NCBI GenBank assembly: GCA_041395725.1
Contig: JAWKZW010000001.1
Location: 4,594,501 to 4,658,500, forward strand
From: Gammaproteobacteria bacterium
Lineage (GTDB): Bacteria; Pseudomonadota; Gammaproteobacteria; Pseudomonadales; Pseudohongiellaceae
Length of the DNA: 64,000 nucleotides
Reading direction: 5' to 3'
Both the position numbers and the translations under genes were made by a program. Positions 1 through 9,064 of this stretch are shown here, one piece after another. The notes beneath the pieces were generated by a model, which saw only the letters and a list, made by a program, of their open reading frames with translations, had not been told where the DNA came from and made no database searches. Position 1 is the first letter of the stretch, and every line of letters begins with the position of its first letter.

Positions 1-965
1 TGTGGGAACAGGGTCTGTGGGACTTTGATGACCCGGTCAGTAAATTCATACCCGAGTTCGCCAACCTGCAGGTCATGACCCATTATGACAATGACGGCAA
101 CATGATCCTGGAGCCCATGAAGCGCCAGCCCACCATGCGGGAACTGGTCAGTCACTCGGCCGGCTTCGGCTACGGGCTCAGCGGCAATGACCCGGTCAAT
201 CAGCGCTTCCGGGATCTGGAAGTACTCAACTCCGCCGACCTGGACGAACTGGTAGCCAAAGTGGCCACCATCCCCCTGCTTTATCAGCCCGGCGAGCAGT
301 GGGTATACTCTATCGCCGTGGACCTGCAGGGCTATATCGTGGAGAAGCTGTCAGGTCAGAAATTCGGCGACTTTCTTGAGCAGCGTATCTTCCAGCCACT
401 GGGAATGAGTGACACCCGCTTCTTTGTCAAACCGGAAGACCGCAACCGCTTCGCCGACGTGTACCGCTGGGACACCGAGCACGGTCGACTGGCGCGCAAC
501 CAGCCACGGACCGACCGCCCCAGTTACCACGACCCCGACCGTCTTGAGTCCGGTGGCGGCGGCCTGGTCTCATCAACCCATGACTATGCCCGCTTTCTGC
601 AGATGCTCGTCAATGGCGGTGAACTGGATGGCAATCGGATTCTGTCGCCGGAGGCAATCGACATCATGCGCACCAACCGGCTCCGGGATGAGCTGAACAT
701 CTACCAGACCGAGACCAGCCCGGGCCTCGCTGGCCGGACTTTCGGCTTCGACTTCGCCATTATCGAAGACCCGGCCGCAGCCAACACGCCCCAGAGTGCC
801 GGGAGCTATTACTGGTCCGGCGCGGCCGGCACCTGGTTCTATATCGATCCGGTGGAAGACCTGTTCTGGATTGGTATGATCCAGAGCCAGAATGGCAGGC
901 GCCCGGGGGCAGCCGACATGCGCGGCATCGCCAATGACATCATTTACGCTGATCTGGCTGACTGA
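1..965 (+). CDS. Serine hydrolase, beta-lactamase family (5'-truncated by window)
   Basis: The reading frame is already open at base 3, so the gene starts upstream and only its C-terminal part is present. The visible protein contains HSAGFGYG, which matches the LTHTSG-type region after the nucleophile of class C beta-lactamase/esterase folds. It then has YSIAVDLQGYIVEKLSG at the YxN position, EQRIFQPLGMSDTRF, and SGAAGTWFYIDP at the position of the third (KTG/HxG) motif. These proteins are usually secreted esterases or peptidases rather than true beta-lactamases. The SxxK nucleophile motif lies outside the window. The family is clear; the substrate is unknown. The TauE-like gene follows 82 bases downstream. 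Confidence 0.9.
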   Translation, partial: WEQGLWDFDDPVSKFIPEFANLQVMTHYDNDGNMILEPMKRQPTMRELVSHSAGFGYGLSGNDPVNQRFRDLEVLNSADLDELVAKVATIPLLYQPGEQWVYSIAVDLQGYIVEKLSGQKFGDFLEQRIFQPLGMSDTRFFVKPEDRNRFADVYRWDTEHGRLARNQPRTDRPSYHDPDRLESGGGGLVSSTHDYARFLQMLVNGGELDGNRILSPEAIDIMRTNRLRDELNIYQTETSPGLAGRTFGFDFAIIEDPAAANTPQSAGSYYWSGAAGTWFYIDPVEDLFWIGMIQSQNGRRPGAADMRGIANDIIYADLAD

Positions 966-1047
966 ATCACCCCGGCCCCGCTCAGGCATTAGAAAGGCAT
1001 AGCATGGCTCTGAGTGGGGCCGACTGACTGCAGACAGTGAGGTAGCG

Positions 1048-1821
1048 ATGGCGATTCTTCTGGTTTCTCTTGCGGCACTGGGCGCCGCCTCGCTGACCTT
1101 TTTTTCGGGCTTCGGCCTGGGCACGCTGCTGATGCCGGTGGTGGCGCTCTTTTTCCCACTTAACGTGGCTATCGCCATTACCGCCGTGGTGCACTTCGCC
1201 AACAATCTGTTCAAGCTGGCACTGGTGGGCAGAAACGCGCAGCGCCCGGTGCTGGTCAGCTTCGGATTGCCAGCCATCCTGTTTGCCCTGTTGGGAGCGC
1301 TCCTGCTGAACTGGCTGTCGGCGGTCCCAAGCCTGGCCAGCTACTCCCTGGGGGCACAGGAATTTATCATTTCACCGGTAAAACTGACCATCGGTTTATT
1401 GATCCTGTTGTTCCTGCTTCTGGAACTCACCCCACTGCTGGCAAACGTGACCATCAAACCTGCCTACCTGCCCTTTGGCGGCATGATCAGCGGTTTCTTC
1501 GGGGGCCTGTCCGGCCACCAGGGGGCTTTTCGCAGTATGTTTCTGATCAAGGCCGGCCTGGACAAGAGCCAGTTTATCGCCACCGGTGTGACACTGGCCG
1601 TTATGGTCGACACGACCCGGCTGCTGGTCTATGGCGCCGGCATGGCAGACCAGAATCTGCGTGGCGAGTGGCCACTGATTCTTAGTGCCTGCGGTGCCGC
1701 CTTTGCCGGGAGTTTTCTGGGCAATCGACTGCTGACAAAGCTGACTTACCGGTCAGTGCAAGTGGTGGTTACAGCGTTACTGGCCGTGGTGGCAATCGGG
1801 CTTATTAGCGGATTGATCTAG
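1048..1821 (+). CDS. Sulfite exporter TauE/SafE family membrane protein
   Basis: A 257-residue, very hydrophobic protein with about eight predicted membrane segments, including segments near residues 1-30, 65-90, 105-130 and 235-255. The N-terminal stretch with GFGLGTLLMPVVALFFP, and GMISGFFGGLSGHQGAFRS in the middle, are the two half-repeats typical of TauE/SafE (PF01925) permeases. The ATG at 1048 has a GAGG ribosome site six bases upstream. Members export sulfite, sulfoacetate or other small anions across the inner membrane. The substrate cannot be predicted here because no sulfur-metabolism gene adjoins it. Confidence 0.88.
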   Translation: MAILLVSLAALGAASLTFFSGFGLGTLLMPVVALFFPLNVAIAITAVVHFANNLFKLALVGRNAQRPVLVSFGLPAILFALLGALLLNWLSAVPSLASYSLGAQEFIISPVKLTIGLLILLFLLLELTPLLANVTIKPAYLPFGGMISGFFGGLSGHQGAFRSMFLIKAGLDKSQFIATGVTLAVMVDTTRLLVYGAGMADQNLRGEWPLILSACGAAFAGSFLGNRLLTKLTYRSVQVVVTALLAVVAIGLISGLI

Positions 1822-1908
1822 ATACGCTCTGATCAACTGCCGCCAGGTTCTGGCCTGCAGTCGAACACGCCGGCAATGCGCCTTGCCGCCGTGTTTGATT
1901 GGCAAGGT

Positions 1909-3963
1909 TCAATCCGCCCCGGATTCAGGCAGGGCGTAGACGATAACACTGCCGTCGCGACGCGGCTCGATCCCGGTCGGGAAAAACCCGGACGCCTCGC
2001 CGGAATTGATGGCGATGTACTGGCGACCCTCTACTTCGTAGGAAACAATGCCGCCGCCAATAGGTGCTCCGGTCCAGATGGCTTTGAGAATTTCGCCGCT
2101 CGCGGCGTCCATCAGCAGCAGGTTGCCATCAAGGCCACCAGTGATGACCAGGTTACCGGCGGTGGTAGTGACCGCCGCCAGCATGGGCATGGGGGCATGG
2201 TATTTCCAGCGTACTTCGCCACTCTCCACATCGACTGCCGTCACCCAGCCGGACCATTCCGAATCCCGCTCCCAGGCACCTCCCATGTAGAGCTGGCCCG
2301 GCACGAACCGCACCTCATCGGTAGGCGCCGCGATAAAGGTGTCGCAGTAATCGATAGCCGGGGTGATAAGAATGTTCTCGCCGGGGTGGTAAGCCGGGCC
2401 GCTCCACAGCACCCCGCCATTCAGGCCGGGGCAGGCATGGACCCCCTCCGGCGTCACCGGCACATCCACGTTTTCCAGGGTCGTAACGGGCACTTCATAA
2501 AGCGCCTCGCGAGTCTGTTTGTCCAGAGTGCGCAGCACGCCATCCTTACCCACGGTGGCGACCAGGTCACGGGTCACGTTATTGAGACCCGCTTTCAGAA
2601 CCGGACTGACCTGGGTCAGATCCCAGTCATGGTCGTCATTGGGCACGATGGATTTGTACCAGTTCAAGGCCCCGTCTCTGACGTTCAAAGCCACAATACT
2701 GTTGGTGTAAAGGTTCTCCCCCGGTCTCAGGTAGGCAGGAAAATCCGGTGCCGGGTTGGTCACTGCCACGTACAGCTCTTCCAGTTCAAGATCCATGCTC
2801 AATGGGGTCCAGACCGCGCCACCACCCAGGGGTATACCCTGGGGGTTGCCCCAGGTGGGGCCGCCCTGCAGTGTGGCACCTGGTACCGTCATGAACTTCC
2901 AGATCTGGTCGCCGTTGGCCAGGCTGAACGCTCCCACCCAGCCGGAGATGGCATTTTCACTGCCAGCCGGCCCGATCAGGATCATGTCTTCGAAGATCAT
3001 CGGAGCCATCGTGAAGGTTTCGCCCAGCCAGGGGTCGGCCACCTGCCGCGCCCACAGCAGCTCGCCGTTGGCAGAATCGAGCGCAAACAGATAGCCGTCG
3101 TTGGTGCCGCGCACCACGTAGCCATCCTTGATGGCGACACCGCGGTTGTTGCCCCACACCATGCGGTCACGGGGCTGCCAGTCGTAGGCCCAGAGCTTTT
3201 CGCAGGTGGCGGCATTGATCGCCGCTGTGTGGGTGGTATTTGTGATGTACATGACCCCATCGTAGACGATGGGTCCGTTCTGCATGGCTGCCCGGCTGTT
3301 CATCTGGTAAGCGCAGACCTGGGCCACTTCGGTGGCATTGCCGGTATTGATCTGAGCCAGCCCCGAATAGCGGGTGCCCTGATAATTGTGGTTGTGATAA
3401 AGCCAGTCGCGCGGATTGCTCGCTGCCGCTTTCAGTTGGTCGAAACTGGGGCCACTGCCGGTGGGCTCGATACCGTTGAAGCCCTCGATGAAATTGGCCG
3501 AGATATCCAGCACTTCATCACCCCGGTCCAGCGGGATGACACTCAGGTAATTGTAATCAGCCTGCAGCTCCTCGGTGCCAACCAGCACATTGTTACGCCC
3601 CAGCACAAAGGAGAGAATATCCAGGTTCTGCGCGTCACCCAACCTGCCCGCCTGAGCAGGAGGCATGGTGGTGGCAATGCGGTTGTACAGCTCGCCCACG
3701 TTGGCATTGATCCGCGACCAGGTCTTGCGGAAAGTGGGGCCTAACAGAGTTGGCGCAACCCCCCCTTCCAGGTTGTCGCCATGACAGAGGGCACATTGCT
3801 CGGCATAGAGGAGCTCCCCGCGCTGGTATTGTTCTTCGGTGAAGGTACCGGTGGCCGGCGTGGTGTCCTCGGCAGCGCGCGACAGAGGGGTTGCTGACAC
3901 GGCAACCAGGCCGACAAGCAGGGCCGGGATACAGCGGGAAAGGACTTGCGGGATGTTGAACAT
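1909..3963 (-). CDS. PQQ-dependent dehydrogenase-like protein with N-terminal cytochrome c domain
   Basis: A 684-residue exported protein. An N-terminal signal peptide (about residues 1-30) is followed by a small c-type cytochrome domain with the haem motif CALCH at residues 57-61. From about residue 170 it has a PQQ-type beta-propeller: RYSGLAQINTGNATEV opens the repeats and blades such as DSANGELLWARQV and DVESGEVRWKYHAP recur. This is the architecture of quinohaemoprotein alcohol dehydrogenases with the haem domain moved to the N-terminus. The ATG at 3963 is preceded by GGGGAG. It probably oxidises an alcohol or aldehyde in the periplasm and passes electrons to its own haem. It lies downstream of the NosR-like gene on the same strand, 155 bases away. 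Confidence 0.85.
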   Translation of the reverse strand: MFNIPQVLSRCIPALLVGLVAVSATPLSRAAEDTTPATGTFTEEQYQRGELLYAEQCALCHGDNLEGGVAPTLLGPTFRKTWSRINANVGELYNRIATTMPPAQAGRLGDAQNLDILSFVLGRNNVLVGTEELQADYNYLSVIPLDRGDEVLDISANFIEGFNGIEPTGSGPSFDQLKAAASNPRDWLYHNHNYQGTRYSGLAQINTGNATEVAQVCAYQMNSRAAMQNGPIVYDGVMYITNTTHTAAINAATCEKLWAYDWQPRDRMVWGNNRGVAIKDGYVVRGTNDGYLFALDSANGELLWARQVADPWLGETFTMAPMIFEDMILIGPAGSENAISGWVGAFSLANGDQIWKFMTVPGATLQGGPTWGNPQGIPLGGGAVWTPLSMDLELEELYVAVTNPAPDFPAYLRPGENLYTNSIVALNVRDGALNWYKSIVPNDDHDWDLTQVSPVLKAGLNNVTRDLVATVGKDGVLRTLDKQTREALYEVPVTTLENVDVPVTPEGVHACPGLNGGVLWSGPAYHPGENILITPAIDYCDTFIAAPTDEVRFVPGQLYMGGAWERDSEWSGWVTAVDVESGEVRWKYHAPMPMLAAVTTTAGNLVITGGLDGNLLLMDAASGEILKAIWTGAPIGGGIVSYEVEGRQYIAINSGEASGFFPTGIEPRRDGSVIVYALPESGAD

Positions 3964-4005
3964 GGCAACGACTCCCCAATTTATTTTAGTTTTTACAGGA
4001 AGTTA

Positions 4006-4027
4006 GGAGCACTTCTTAAAGTGCTCC
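4006..4027 (-). terminator. Hairpin between NosR-like and PQQ genes
   Basis: A 9-bp perfect stem (GGAGCACTT / AAGTGCTCC) with a 4-base loop lies between two minus-strand genes. No good T-run follows on either strand, so it may be an attenuator or mRNA-stabilising hairpin rather than a strong terminator. Confidence 0.35.
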
Positions 4028-4118
4028 GCAGTAGCGTGTTACTACCCGGTGATAGTGGCATTCCCAGCGCTGCGTTGCAACTGCGGTCCATGCAGACCCA
4101 CAACCGAATTCAAGCGAA

Positions 4119-6137
4119 TCAGGAAACAGTAACCGGTTGCCAGTCTTTCACCCTGGCCTTGACGTCTTCAATTTCATGCTTGCAGACCCCGGCACGTTCG
4201 ATCAGCTTGATCTCACACAGATCGCAGCGCACGCACTCCTTGAAATCTATATTGGGACCGCGAATTGCACCGGTGGGACAGGCGTGCTCACAGACCTTAC
4301 AGATGCTGCACTGCTCAACGCGCTTGATCTTGAAAGGAGAGATCAGCGATACCACGCCCAGTGCCGCTCCCAGCGGGCAGGCGTAGCGGCAGTAAAACCG
4401 CTTCACGACCGACGAACTGATCAGGAAGGCGATCAATATCACCCACAACAGAACCGACTGACTGAAGAAGAAAATGGTGCCAAATGGCTCAAAATACTGA
4501 AAGATGCTGACGTTGGGCGCCACCACGGTCAACCCCAGGATAAGCGCCAGAATTCCGTACTTGATGTAGATGGCCTTGTCATGAATTTTCCGCGGCACAT
4601 CTCGCTGAAAGCGCTTGGGCACAATGCGGGTAAGAAAGTCCTGCAGGGCTCCGAACGGGCAAAGCGACGAACAGAAAATACGCCCCCAGAGCAGCACGGT
4701 CACCAGGGTGAATGTAACCATCAACAACACCGGCGCATCGTTCAGGTACATGGACGGCCCGATCTTGATACCGCTGGTGATATGAGAAATCGACAGGAAG
4801 CCCCCGTCATAGAAGCCCAGGTAGCCCAGGGTGCAGGCCAGTGCCACCCAACGCACAGTAGCACTCTTGCGCAGAAAGGCAGTCATTACCAGTGCCATCA
4901 GCCCGATCAAGGCGAATACCTGGCCCATAGGCGCTTCATTCACCAAACGGGCAAAGCCGGTCTCATTCTCGGAACTGCCAAAGTCAATGCTGTCGGCGGG
5001 ATCCTCCCAGGGAGCGCCGGTGGCAAGTGCCACACCAATCGGCGGTAGCTCGTAATCCACCGATTCAACGGTGGTGAATGACCCCATGTCTTCGCTGGTG
5101 TCGTACTCCAGGCTGAACGGCTGGGTGACATCGATAGCCGGGCTCAGCACGATGGCACCGGCAAAATTGACCCGATTGGCGATCTTGCCATCGGTGCCGC
5201 TGCCCGCATAGACAAATTGCCGGCGTGGTAAAGGAAAAAAATTCTCCCCCTGGCGCACCGCCAATCGCTCCGGTCGGAACGGATTGCCGGTGCTGTTGGA
5301 ATTGCCGCTGATACCCACGAGCATCAAGGTGCCCGCGTCAGTCCGGTTACTGGCCTCCCGTTCCGCGCCCGAATAGTCATTGGACCCGACCATCATCTCG
5401 CCGAACTCTTCATTGCCAAGGTAGAGGAAATTCAACACCAGTTCCGAGTTCTCCGGATAGGGCACCCGCAACTCGGAAATCATGCCAATATCCAGCAGAT
5501 CGTACCAATCCATTTCTGCCAGTGCGGCCAGCGCCCCTCCCCCTTCGTCGCCAAGACCCTCCAGGTCGGTCAGGTAGGTCTGCGCTACGCGCCGTGCTGC
5601 ATTGCGGATGCCCCGCGCCACCGCCCAGCTGCTGATCGTGGCCCGCGACACACCGTCCACATCACGTCCGACCCGGAAGTCGTCCCGCAGGTCTTTATCA
5701 AAAAACTGGTTGGGAAAACGTTCAGTGTTCAGGAAGTCTCCACGAATACTGCGGTAGGACTCCCGGTAATTTATGATCTTGATTCCTGTAATGATGCCTT
5801 CCAGGTCAATAGCCACCAGCACGTGTATAGGCGCCGCGTAGCCGATCTCCTCCGGAGGCAGGTCAGGGGTTTCAAACAGGTAGCCCACCAGCTCCTGGGT
5901 GCCAACCTCGCCCGCCCTGTAGGCTGCATACACAGGAGGATCACCGGATTTTTCTGAAAACGCGTCAGCACCGGGAAGGAGTTCCTGCATGAGCTCCTCG
6001 GTGATGGGGATGGCGCGTTGAGCTAACGCAGGCTGGGTGATTAGAAAACTGGCGACGAGCAGCAACAGGGCTGCCAATAGCGCGACTCTACTTCTCGGGG
6101 TATCAGACACCCGGTACGCGATCGTGGTGCGTGGCAT
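4119..6137 (-). CDS. NosR/NirI-family FMN-binding and 4Fe-4S membrane protein
   Basis: A 672-residue protein. A signal/anchor (about residues 15-40) leads into a periplasmic FMN-binding domain with DVDGVSRATISS, the segment in which a Ser/Thr covalently binds FMN in NosR/RnfG proteins. A C-terminal half follows with about five membrane segments and two cysteine clusters of the type CxxxCP (CSSLCPFG and CRYACPLG). The tail is ferredoxin-like with CSICKVCEHACPTG and CVRCDLCE. NosR proteins carry electrons across the inner membrane to periplasmic reductases. No nosZ, nirS or other denitrification gene is visible. The only neighbour on the same strand is the haem/PQQ dehydrogenase, so a partner role in that electron path is an inference. 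Confidence 0.85.
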   Translation of the reverse strand: MPRTTIAYRVSDTPRSRVALLAALLLLVASFLITQPALAQRAIPITEELMQELLPGADAFSEKSGDPPVYAAYRAGEVGTQELVGYLFETPDLPPEEIGYAAPIHVLVAIDLEGIITGIKIINYRESYRSIRGDFLNTERFPNQFFDKDLRDDFRVGRDVDGVSRATISSWAVARGIRNAARRVAQTYLTDLEGLGDEGGGALAALAEMDWYDLLDIGMISELRVPYPENSELVLNFLYLGNEEFGEMMVGSNDYSGAEREASNRTDAGTLMLVGISGNSNSTGNPFRPERLAVRQGENFFPLPRRQFVYAGSGTDGKIANRVNFAGAIVLSPAIDVTQPFSLEYDTSEDMGSFTTVESVDYELPPIGVALATGAPWEDPADSIDFGSSENETGFARLVNEAPMGQVFALIGLMALVMTAFLRKSATVRWVALACTLGYLGFYDGGFLSISHITSGIKIGPSMYLNDAPVLLMVTFTLVTVLLWGRIFCSSLCPFGALQDFLTRIVPKRFQRDVPRKIHDKAIYIKYGILALILGLTVVAPNVSIFQYFEPFGTIFFFSQSVLLWVILIAFLISSSVVKRFYCRYACPLGAALGVVSLISPFKIKRVEQCSICKVCEHACPTGAIRGPNIDFKECVRCDLCEIKLIERAGVCKHEIEDVKARVKDWQPVTVS

Positions 6138-6427
6138 AGTTTTTGTTCTTCCACATTACTTTTGGGCGATATGGTAAAGGATAAATAGGGGTTTGAGCCA
6201 GCCACGGTCAAGAAAAGACACAATTTCGGCAGGGTGATTACCATCCCCTGGCTGATTAATTCTATTTACTACAACGGCACCGCCCCGACACCCCGCCAGA
6301 GACGGCCGCCTGGCCGGATAGCCCAATGGTAACAAGCTATGCTCTCCTGGCGTTTATAGGCATACATTGGGACTATCGCGATGAACGAGGCGAGAAATCG
6401 GGTCAGTCAGAGGAGAAAGCAGAACGA

Positions 6428-6997
6428 TCAGAAACCTCCGAACACCTCCAGCCCCAGGCTGTCCGCATAGCGCGATTCGACGATATCTTCCTTTGCCAGT
6501 GTGCCACTCAGTATTTTGTCAATGTCGCTGCCGATCAACTCGATCGCCTGCTGCTGCGCACCGGAACCATATGCTAATTGCAAGGTAGATCCCCATAGCG
6601 CCAGCATGCGATTGTCGATCAACCTGACATCATTTTCCTTGGCCCACTCGGACCCAATGGCGAACCCAAGCTGCTCGAGCCGGCTATCCAGGCTGTCAAC
6701 AGAGTCCGGGGCGGCCCGGCCCAGCAGCGCAGACTCGATATCGAGCCAGCCCGTTGGGTAAAGCAGCGTGCCCTGATAGAAACCGAGTATCCAATCCAGG
6801 TACTCTTGCTGCGACTGCAATTGCTGGTTCCGCGGATCAGCCTGGTAGGCCCGAACAAACAGACTCTGGGGTGGGATCTCGTCCAGCCACGTGGGATTGC
6901 CAGTTGTGATACAGGAGGCCAGTAAAATAAAGAACAACGGGGCCCCAACGGACCGTGCCTTGCGGGAAATCCTGCTGAAGCTGGTTTGATTTTCCAT
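6428..6997 (-). CDS. Hypothetical lipoprotein
   Basis: A 189-residue protein with an N-terminal hydrophobic segment ending in the lipobox LLASC, so it is probably acylated at that Cys and membrane-anchored. The mature part is soluble, rich in Leu, Gln and Trp, with no motif I recognise; GFYQGTLLYPTGWLDIESALLG and the alpha-helical C-terminus are the most distinctive parts. It stands alone, 291 bases beyond the NosR-like start on the same strand, and marks the last normal-looking backbone gene before the accessory region. Codon use fits the host. The function is unknown. Confidence 0.7.
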   Translation of the reverse strand: MENQTSFSRISRKARSVGAPLFFILLASCITTGNPTWLDEIPPQSLFVRAYQADPRNQQLQSQQEYLDWILGFYQGTLLYPTGWLDIESALLGRAAPDSVDSLDSRLEQLGFAIGSEWAKENDVRLIDNRMLALWGSTLQLAYGSGAQQQAIELIGSDIDKILSGTLAKEDIVESRYADSLGLEVFGGF

Positions 6998-7131
6998 CCG
7001 CTGTTATCTGTGGTTTGTTGCCTGGAAGCCATACTCTAATACAGTTGCTGAACTGATGCATCACCACCGGTCACACCGTGGCCGACCAGATCGATTTCCC
7101 TCAGGTCCTGGGCAATCAAATTCCTGGCTGA

Positions 7132-7281
7132 TCAGATTCAGATTCGCTGATAAAACATTTGACGAAAAGAGAGATAGTTGCGCAGCGGCAAAAGAATCTG
7201 GCAGAGATTCCGCTGAGACGTATTTCAAATGCCAATACTGTTGATGAAAAGATTGAGGCGATAGTGGACTACATTTTCTAA
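7132..7281 (+). pseudogene. 3'-terminal fragment of an unrecognised gene
   Basis: An open stretch of 49 codons ending in TAA at 7279-7281. The last 40 residues read like real protein (LTKREIVAQRQKNLAEIP, then IEAIVDYIF at the end). It is preceded by a stop at 7129 and has no convincing start or ribosome site, so it looks like the surviving tail of a larger gene. It could instead be a 40-residue ORF starting at TTG 7159. I do not recognise the family. Confidence 0.3.
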
Positions 7282-7294
7282 GCTACCGGTCTAA

Positions 7295-7684
7295 TTATCT
7301 GTCTGTGACACTCAGGACCTGAATATTCCCATAGGTATTGTTTGCGGACCCACCAATAAGTTCGAAGCTTATTTCGTCGAATTGATCGCCAACAAGCAGC
7401 TTCGGCACATAGTAATTCCTTTTACTACCTGCATCTATATAGTTCGCCGCAGAATCGGTCGCCTGTATACCAAAGTAGATCGGCGCACTACCGTCGAGAT
7501 CCAGTTGTAAATTCGCAAGATCCAGAATGAATATTCTAGTCTCTACGCCGCGCACTCCACTATCAATTTCGGGCAGGAAAATCGAATTGTCCTCTGCATT
7601 GAAGATTGCATCAGAGTCAACAGCTAGCGACCCGATTTCCCCCAGGAATTTAGTCGGCGTGGCTGTCCTGATACCACCTGATCG
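7295..7684 (-). pseudogene. 5'-truncated hypothetical gene
   Basis: The frame is open from a stop at 7685-7687 to the stop after LSVTDR at 7295, about 129 codons. It begins abruptly (RSGGIRTATPTKFLGE) with no ATG and no ribosome site. A GTG at 7555 could start only the last 86 residues. Composition is that of a soluble, beta-rich, exported or surface protein (DLANLQLDLDGSAPIYFG; FDEISFELIGGSANNTYG). It is most simply read as the C-terminal remnant of a longer gene whose 5' part was lost near 7690. The stretch beyond (7690-7787, minus strand) holds another short coding-like tail ending WWKQSIVKEKQD, in a different frame. Confidence 0.45.
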
Positions 7685-7787
7685 TTAATAACTTAGCAAA
7701 ACCTTAATCCTGCTTCTCTTTCACAATGCTTTGCTTCCACCAGGTATCTATGTCCATAAATCCAAAGATAGAAGAGAATATCAGTTT

Positions 7788-7836
7788 GTTAAGTTGTTAA
7801 GTTGTTAAGTTGTTAAGTTATCAGTGTCCCTGCAGA
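7788..7836 (+). repeat. Dispersed repeat copy 1 (GTTAAGTT x4 + ATCAGTGTCCCTGCAGA)
   Basis: Four perfect tandem copies of the octamer GTTAAGTT (7788-7819) run straight into ATCAGTGTCCCTGCAGA (7820-7836). The same unit with fewer octamers recurs at 9967-9998, and an inverted, slightly diverged copy lies at 13619-13643. The arrangement resembles REP-type or IS200-related terminal repeats. No transposase is present in the window. Confidence 0.75.
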
Positions 7837-7840
7837 TTCT

Positions 7841-8179
7841 CTAAGCGCCAGACTTCTTCACAAATTCTGATTTCAACATCATCTCACCTACACCCTGTAC
7901 GCGACAGTCAATGTTGTGATCTCCTTCAATGATCCGGTTGATTTTGATCTTGGTGCCAATCTTCAAAACACTGGAGCTACCTTTGACTTTGAGGTCTTTA
8001 ATCAGGGTGGCGTTGTCACCCTCGATCAGGTCGTTGCCATTGGCATCTTTTACCGTTGCAACGTCTTCGACTGGCCTAGAATCTTTACTCCATTCATGCG
8101 CGCATTCAGGGCAGATAAACAGATCGCGGTCTTCGTAGGTATAGCTGGATTGGCATTTAGGGCACGGGGGTAATGACAT
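7841..8179 (-). CDS. yjdM: Zinc-ribbon protein YjdM/PhnA
   Basis: A 112-residue protein. The N-terminal zinc ribbon CPKCQSSYTYEDRDLFICPEC has the two CPxC knuckles of the PhnA/YjdM family. The C-terminal domain, with VKDANGNDLIEGDNATLIKDLKVKG, aligns throughout with E. coli YjdM, once called alkylphosphonate utilisation protein PhnA. Length is normal for the family. The ATG at 8179 has AGGAAGAG just upstream. The true biochemical role of YjdM is not settled, and no phosphonate gene is present here. The gene sits intact among fragments, and its stop abuts repeat copy 1, 4 bases away. Confidence 0.9.
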   Translation of the reverse strand: MSLPPCPKCQSSYTYEDRDLFICPECAHEWSKDSRPVEDVATVKDANGNDLIEGDNATLIKDLKVKGSSSVLKIGTKIKINRIIEGDHNIDCRVQGVGEMMLKSEFVKKSGA

Positions 8180-8505
8180 TACTCTTCCTAATATTTGTAG
8201 TAGCGGTCAAAAAGGGTTGCATTGTCCTTATTCTGCAGCGTTCGTCAAGCCAGCCAGGTTCACCCTGTCACCATTAACCCGCTGCAATCGTTACCCCCAG
8301 CCTGTTAATCATAATCAGAAATAGATCGACATGTGGCAACTTCCCCTGTAGACTGAGTTCCAGCTAAAAGAAGCCATATATTTACATTCTACATTTCGTT
8401 GTTTTATTCGTAATTCCTCGTCCTGCAGTTTCTAAGTCTCTGTCTACCTTTCCAAGCTATTCAAGCCTCTTGAAGGCACAATGCTAAATTTTTTTCAGGA
8501 TTATT
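8180..8505. promoter_or_regulatory. Divergent intergenic region and long csp 5' leader
   Basis: This 326-base, AT-rich, gene-free stretch separates the divergent yjdM and cold-shock genes. Cold-shock genes of this class commonly have long 5' untranslated leaders that fold into a temperature-responsive structure. The pyrimidine-rich 3' half (8380-8500) would form the leader here. I could not fix a promoter. Confidence 0.4.
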
Positions 8506-8715
8506 ATGTCTAATACAACTACAGGAACCGTAAAGTGGTTCAACGAATCTAAAGGATTTGGTTTTATCGAACAACAGTCAGGCCCGGATGTTTTCGCCCA
8601 CTACAGTGCAATCGCTGGCGGTGGTTTCAAAACTCTGGCAGAAGGACAGCGTGTAGAGTTTCTCGTGACGAGCGGCCAAAAAGGTCCACAAGCCGAGAAT
8701 ATTGTAGCTATCTAA
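8506..8715 (+). CDS. Cold-shock domain protein, CspA family
   Basis: A 69-residue single cold-shock domain (OB fold). It starts GTVKWFNESKGFGFIEQQSG, containing RNP1 (KGFGFI), followed by RNP2 as VFAHYSAI. Length and ending (GPQAENIVAI) match CspA/CspD-type nucleic-acid chaperones that melt RNA structure. The ATG at 8506 is used; the ribosome site is weak (AGGAT). An intrinsic terminator follows 22 bases after the stop, so it is a monocistronic unit. It is the most conserved gene in the fragment-rich part of the accessory region and may be ancestral to the site. Confidence 0.95.
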   Translation: MSNTTTGTVKWFNESKGFGFIEQQSGPDVFAHYSAIAGGGFKTLAEGQRVEFLVTSGQKGPQAENIVAI

Positions 8716-8737
8716 ACGATAGTTGCTGCAAATTGAG

Positions 8738-8767
8738 GGGCAAACCTTTGCGGGTTTGCCCTTTTTT
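8738..8767 (+). terminator. Rho-independent terminator of the csp gene
   Basis: A perfect 9-bp stem (GGGCAAACC / GGTTTGCCC) with a 6-base loop is followed by six T at 8762-8767. Confidence 0.92.
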
Positions 8768-9064
8768 GCGTCCCGTGCCTTTTCCTTCGATGCCAATGAG
8801 TCGCGAGGTGCTGGCACAGCCAGTTATTGCCGTAGTCGTTACCGACATCTTCCTGATAGATTTGCTGGTTAATCTACCGGGCGAGATCGACCAGAAGGAG
8901 AAAAAACCGATCCGCATTAGCATGTTCAACATCGAGAGAGCGCACCAGTCTTCTCTTTTATTCCCCGACTTTCGGAAAGTACGCATTTGTACTCGCCCCA
9001 CTTACCAAGCCAGTATTTCTTTAACTCTTCCGATCTCTCTTGGTTGCGACCCCAAGCGCTATAA

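Noticed and set aside
1876..3744. 622-codon plus-strand open frame
   Set aside because: It is antisense to the haem-PQQ dehydrogenase; its product is rich in His, Arg and Gly with no domain, while the minus strand encodes a full recognised protein.
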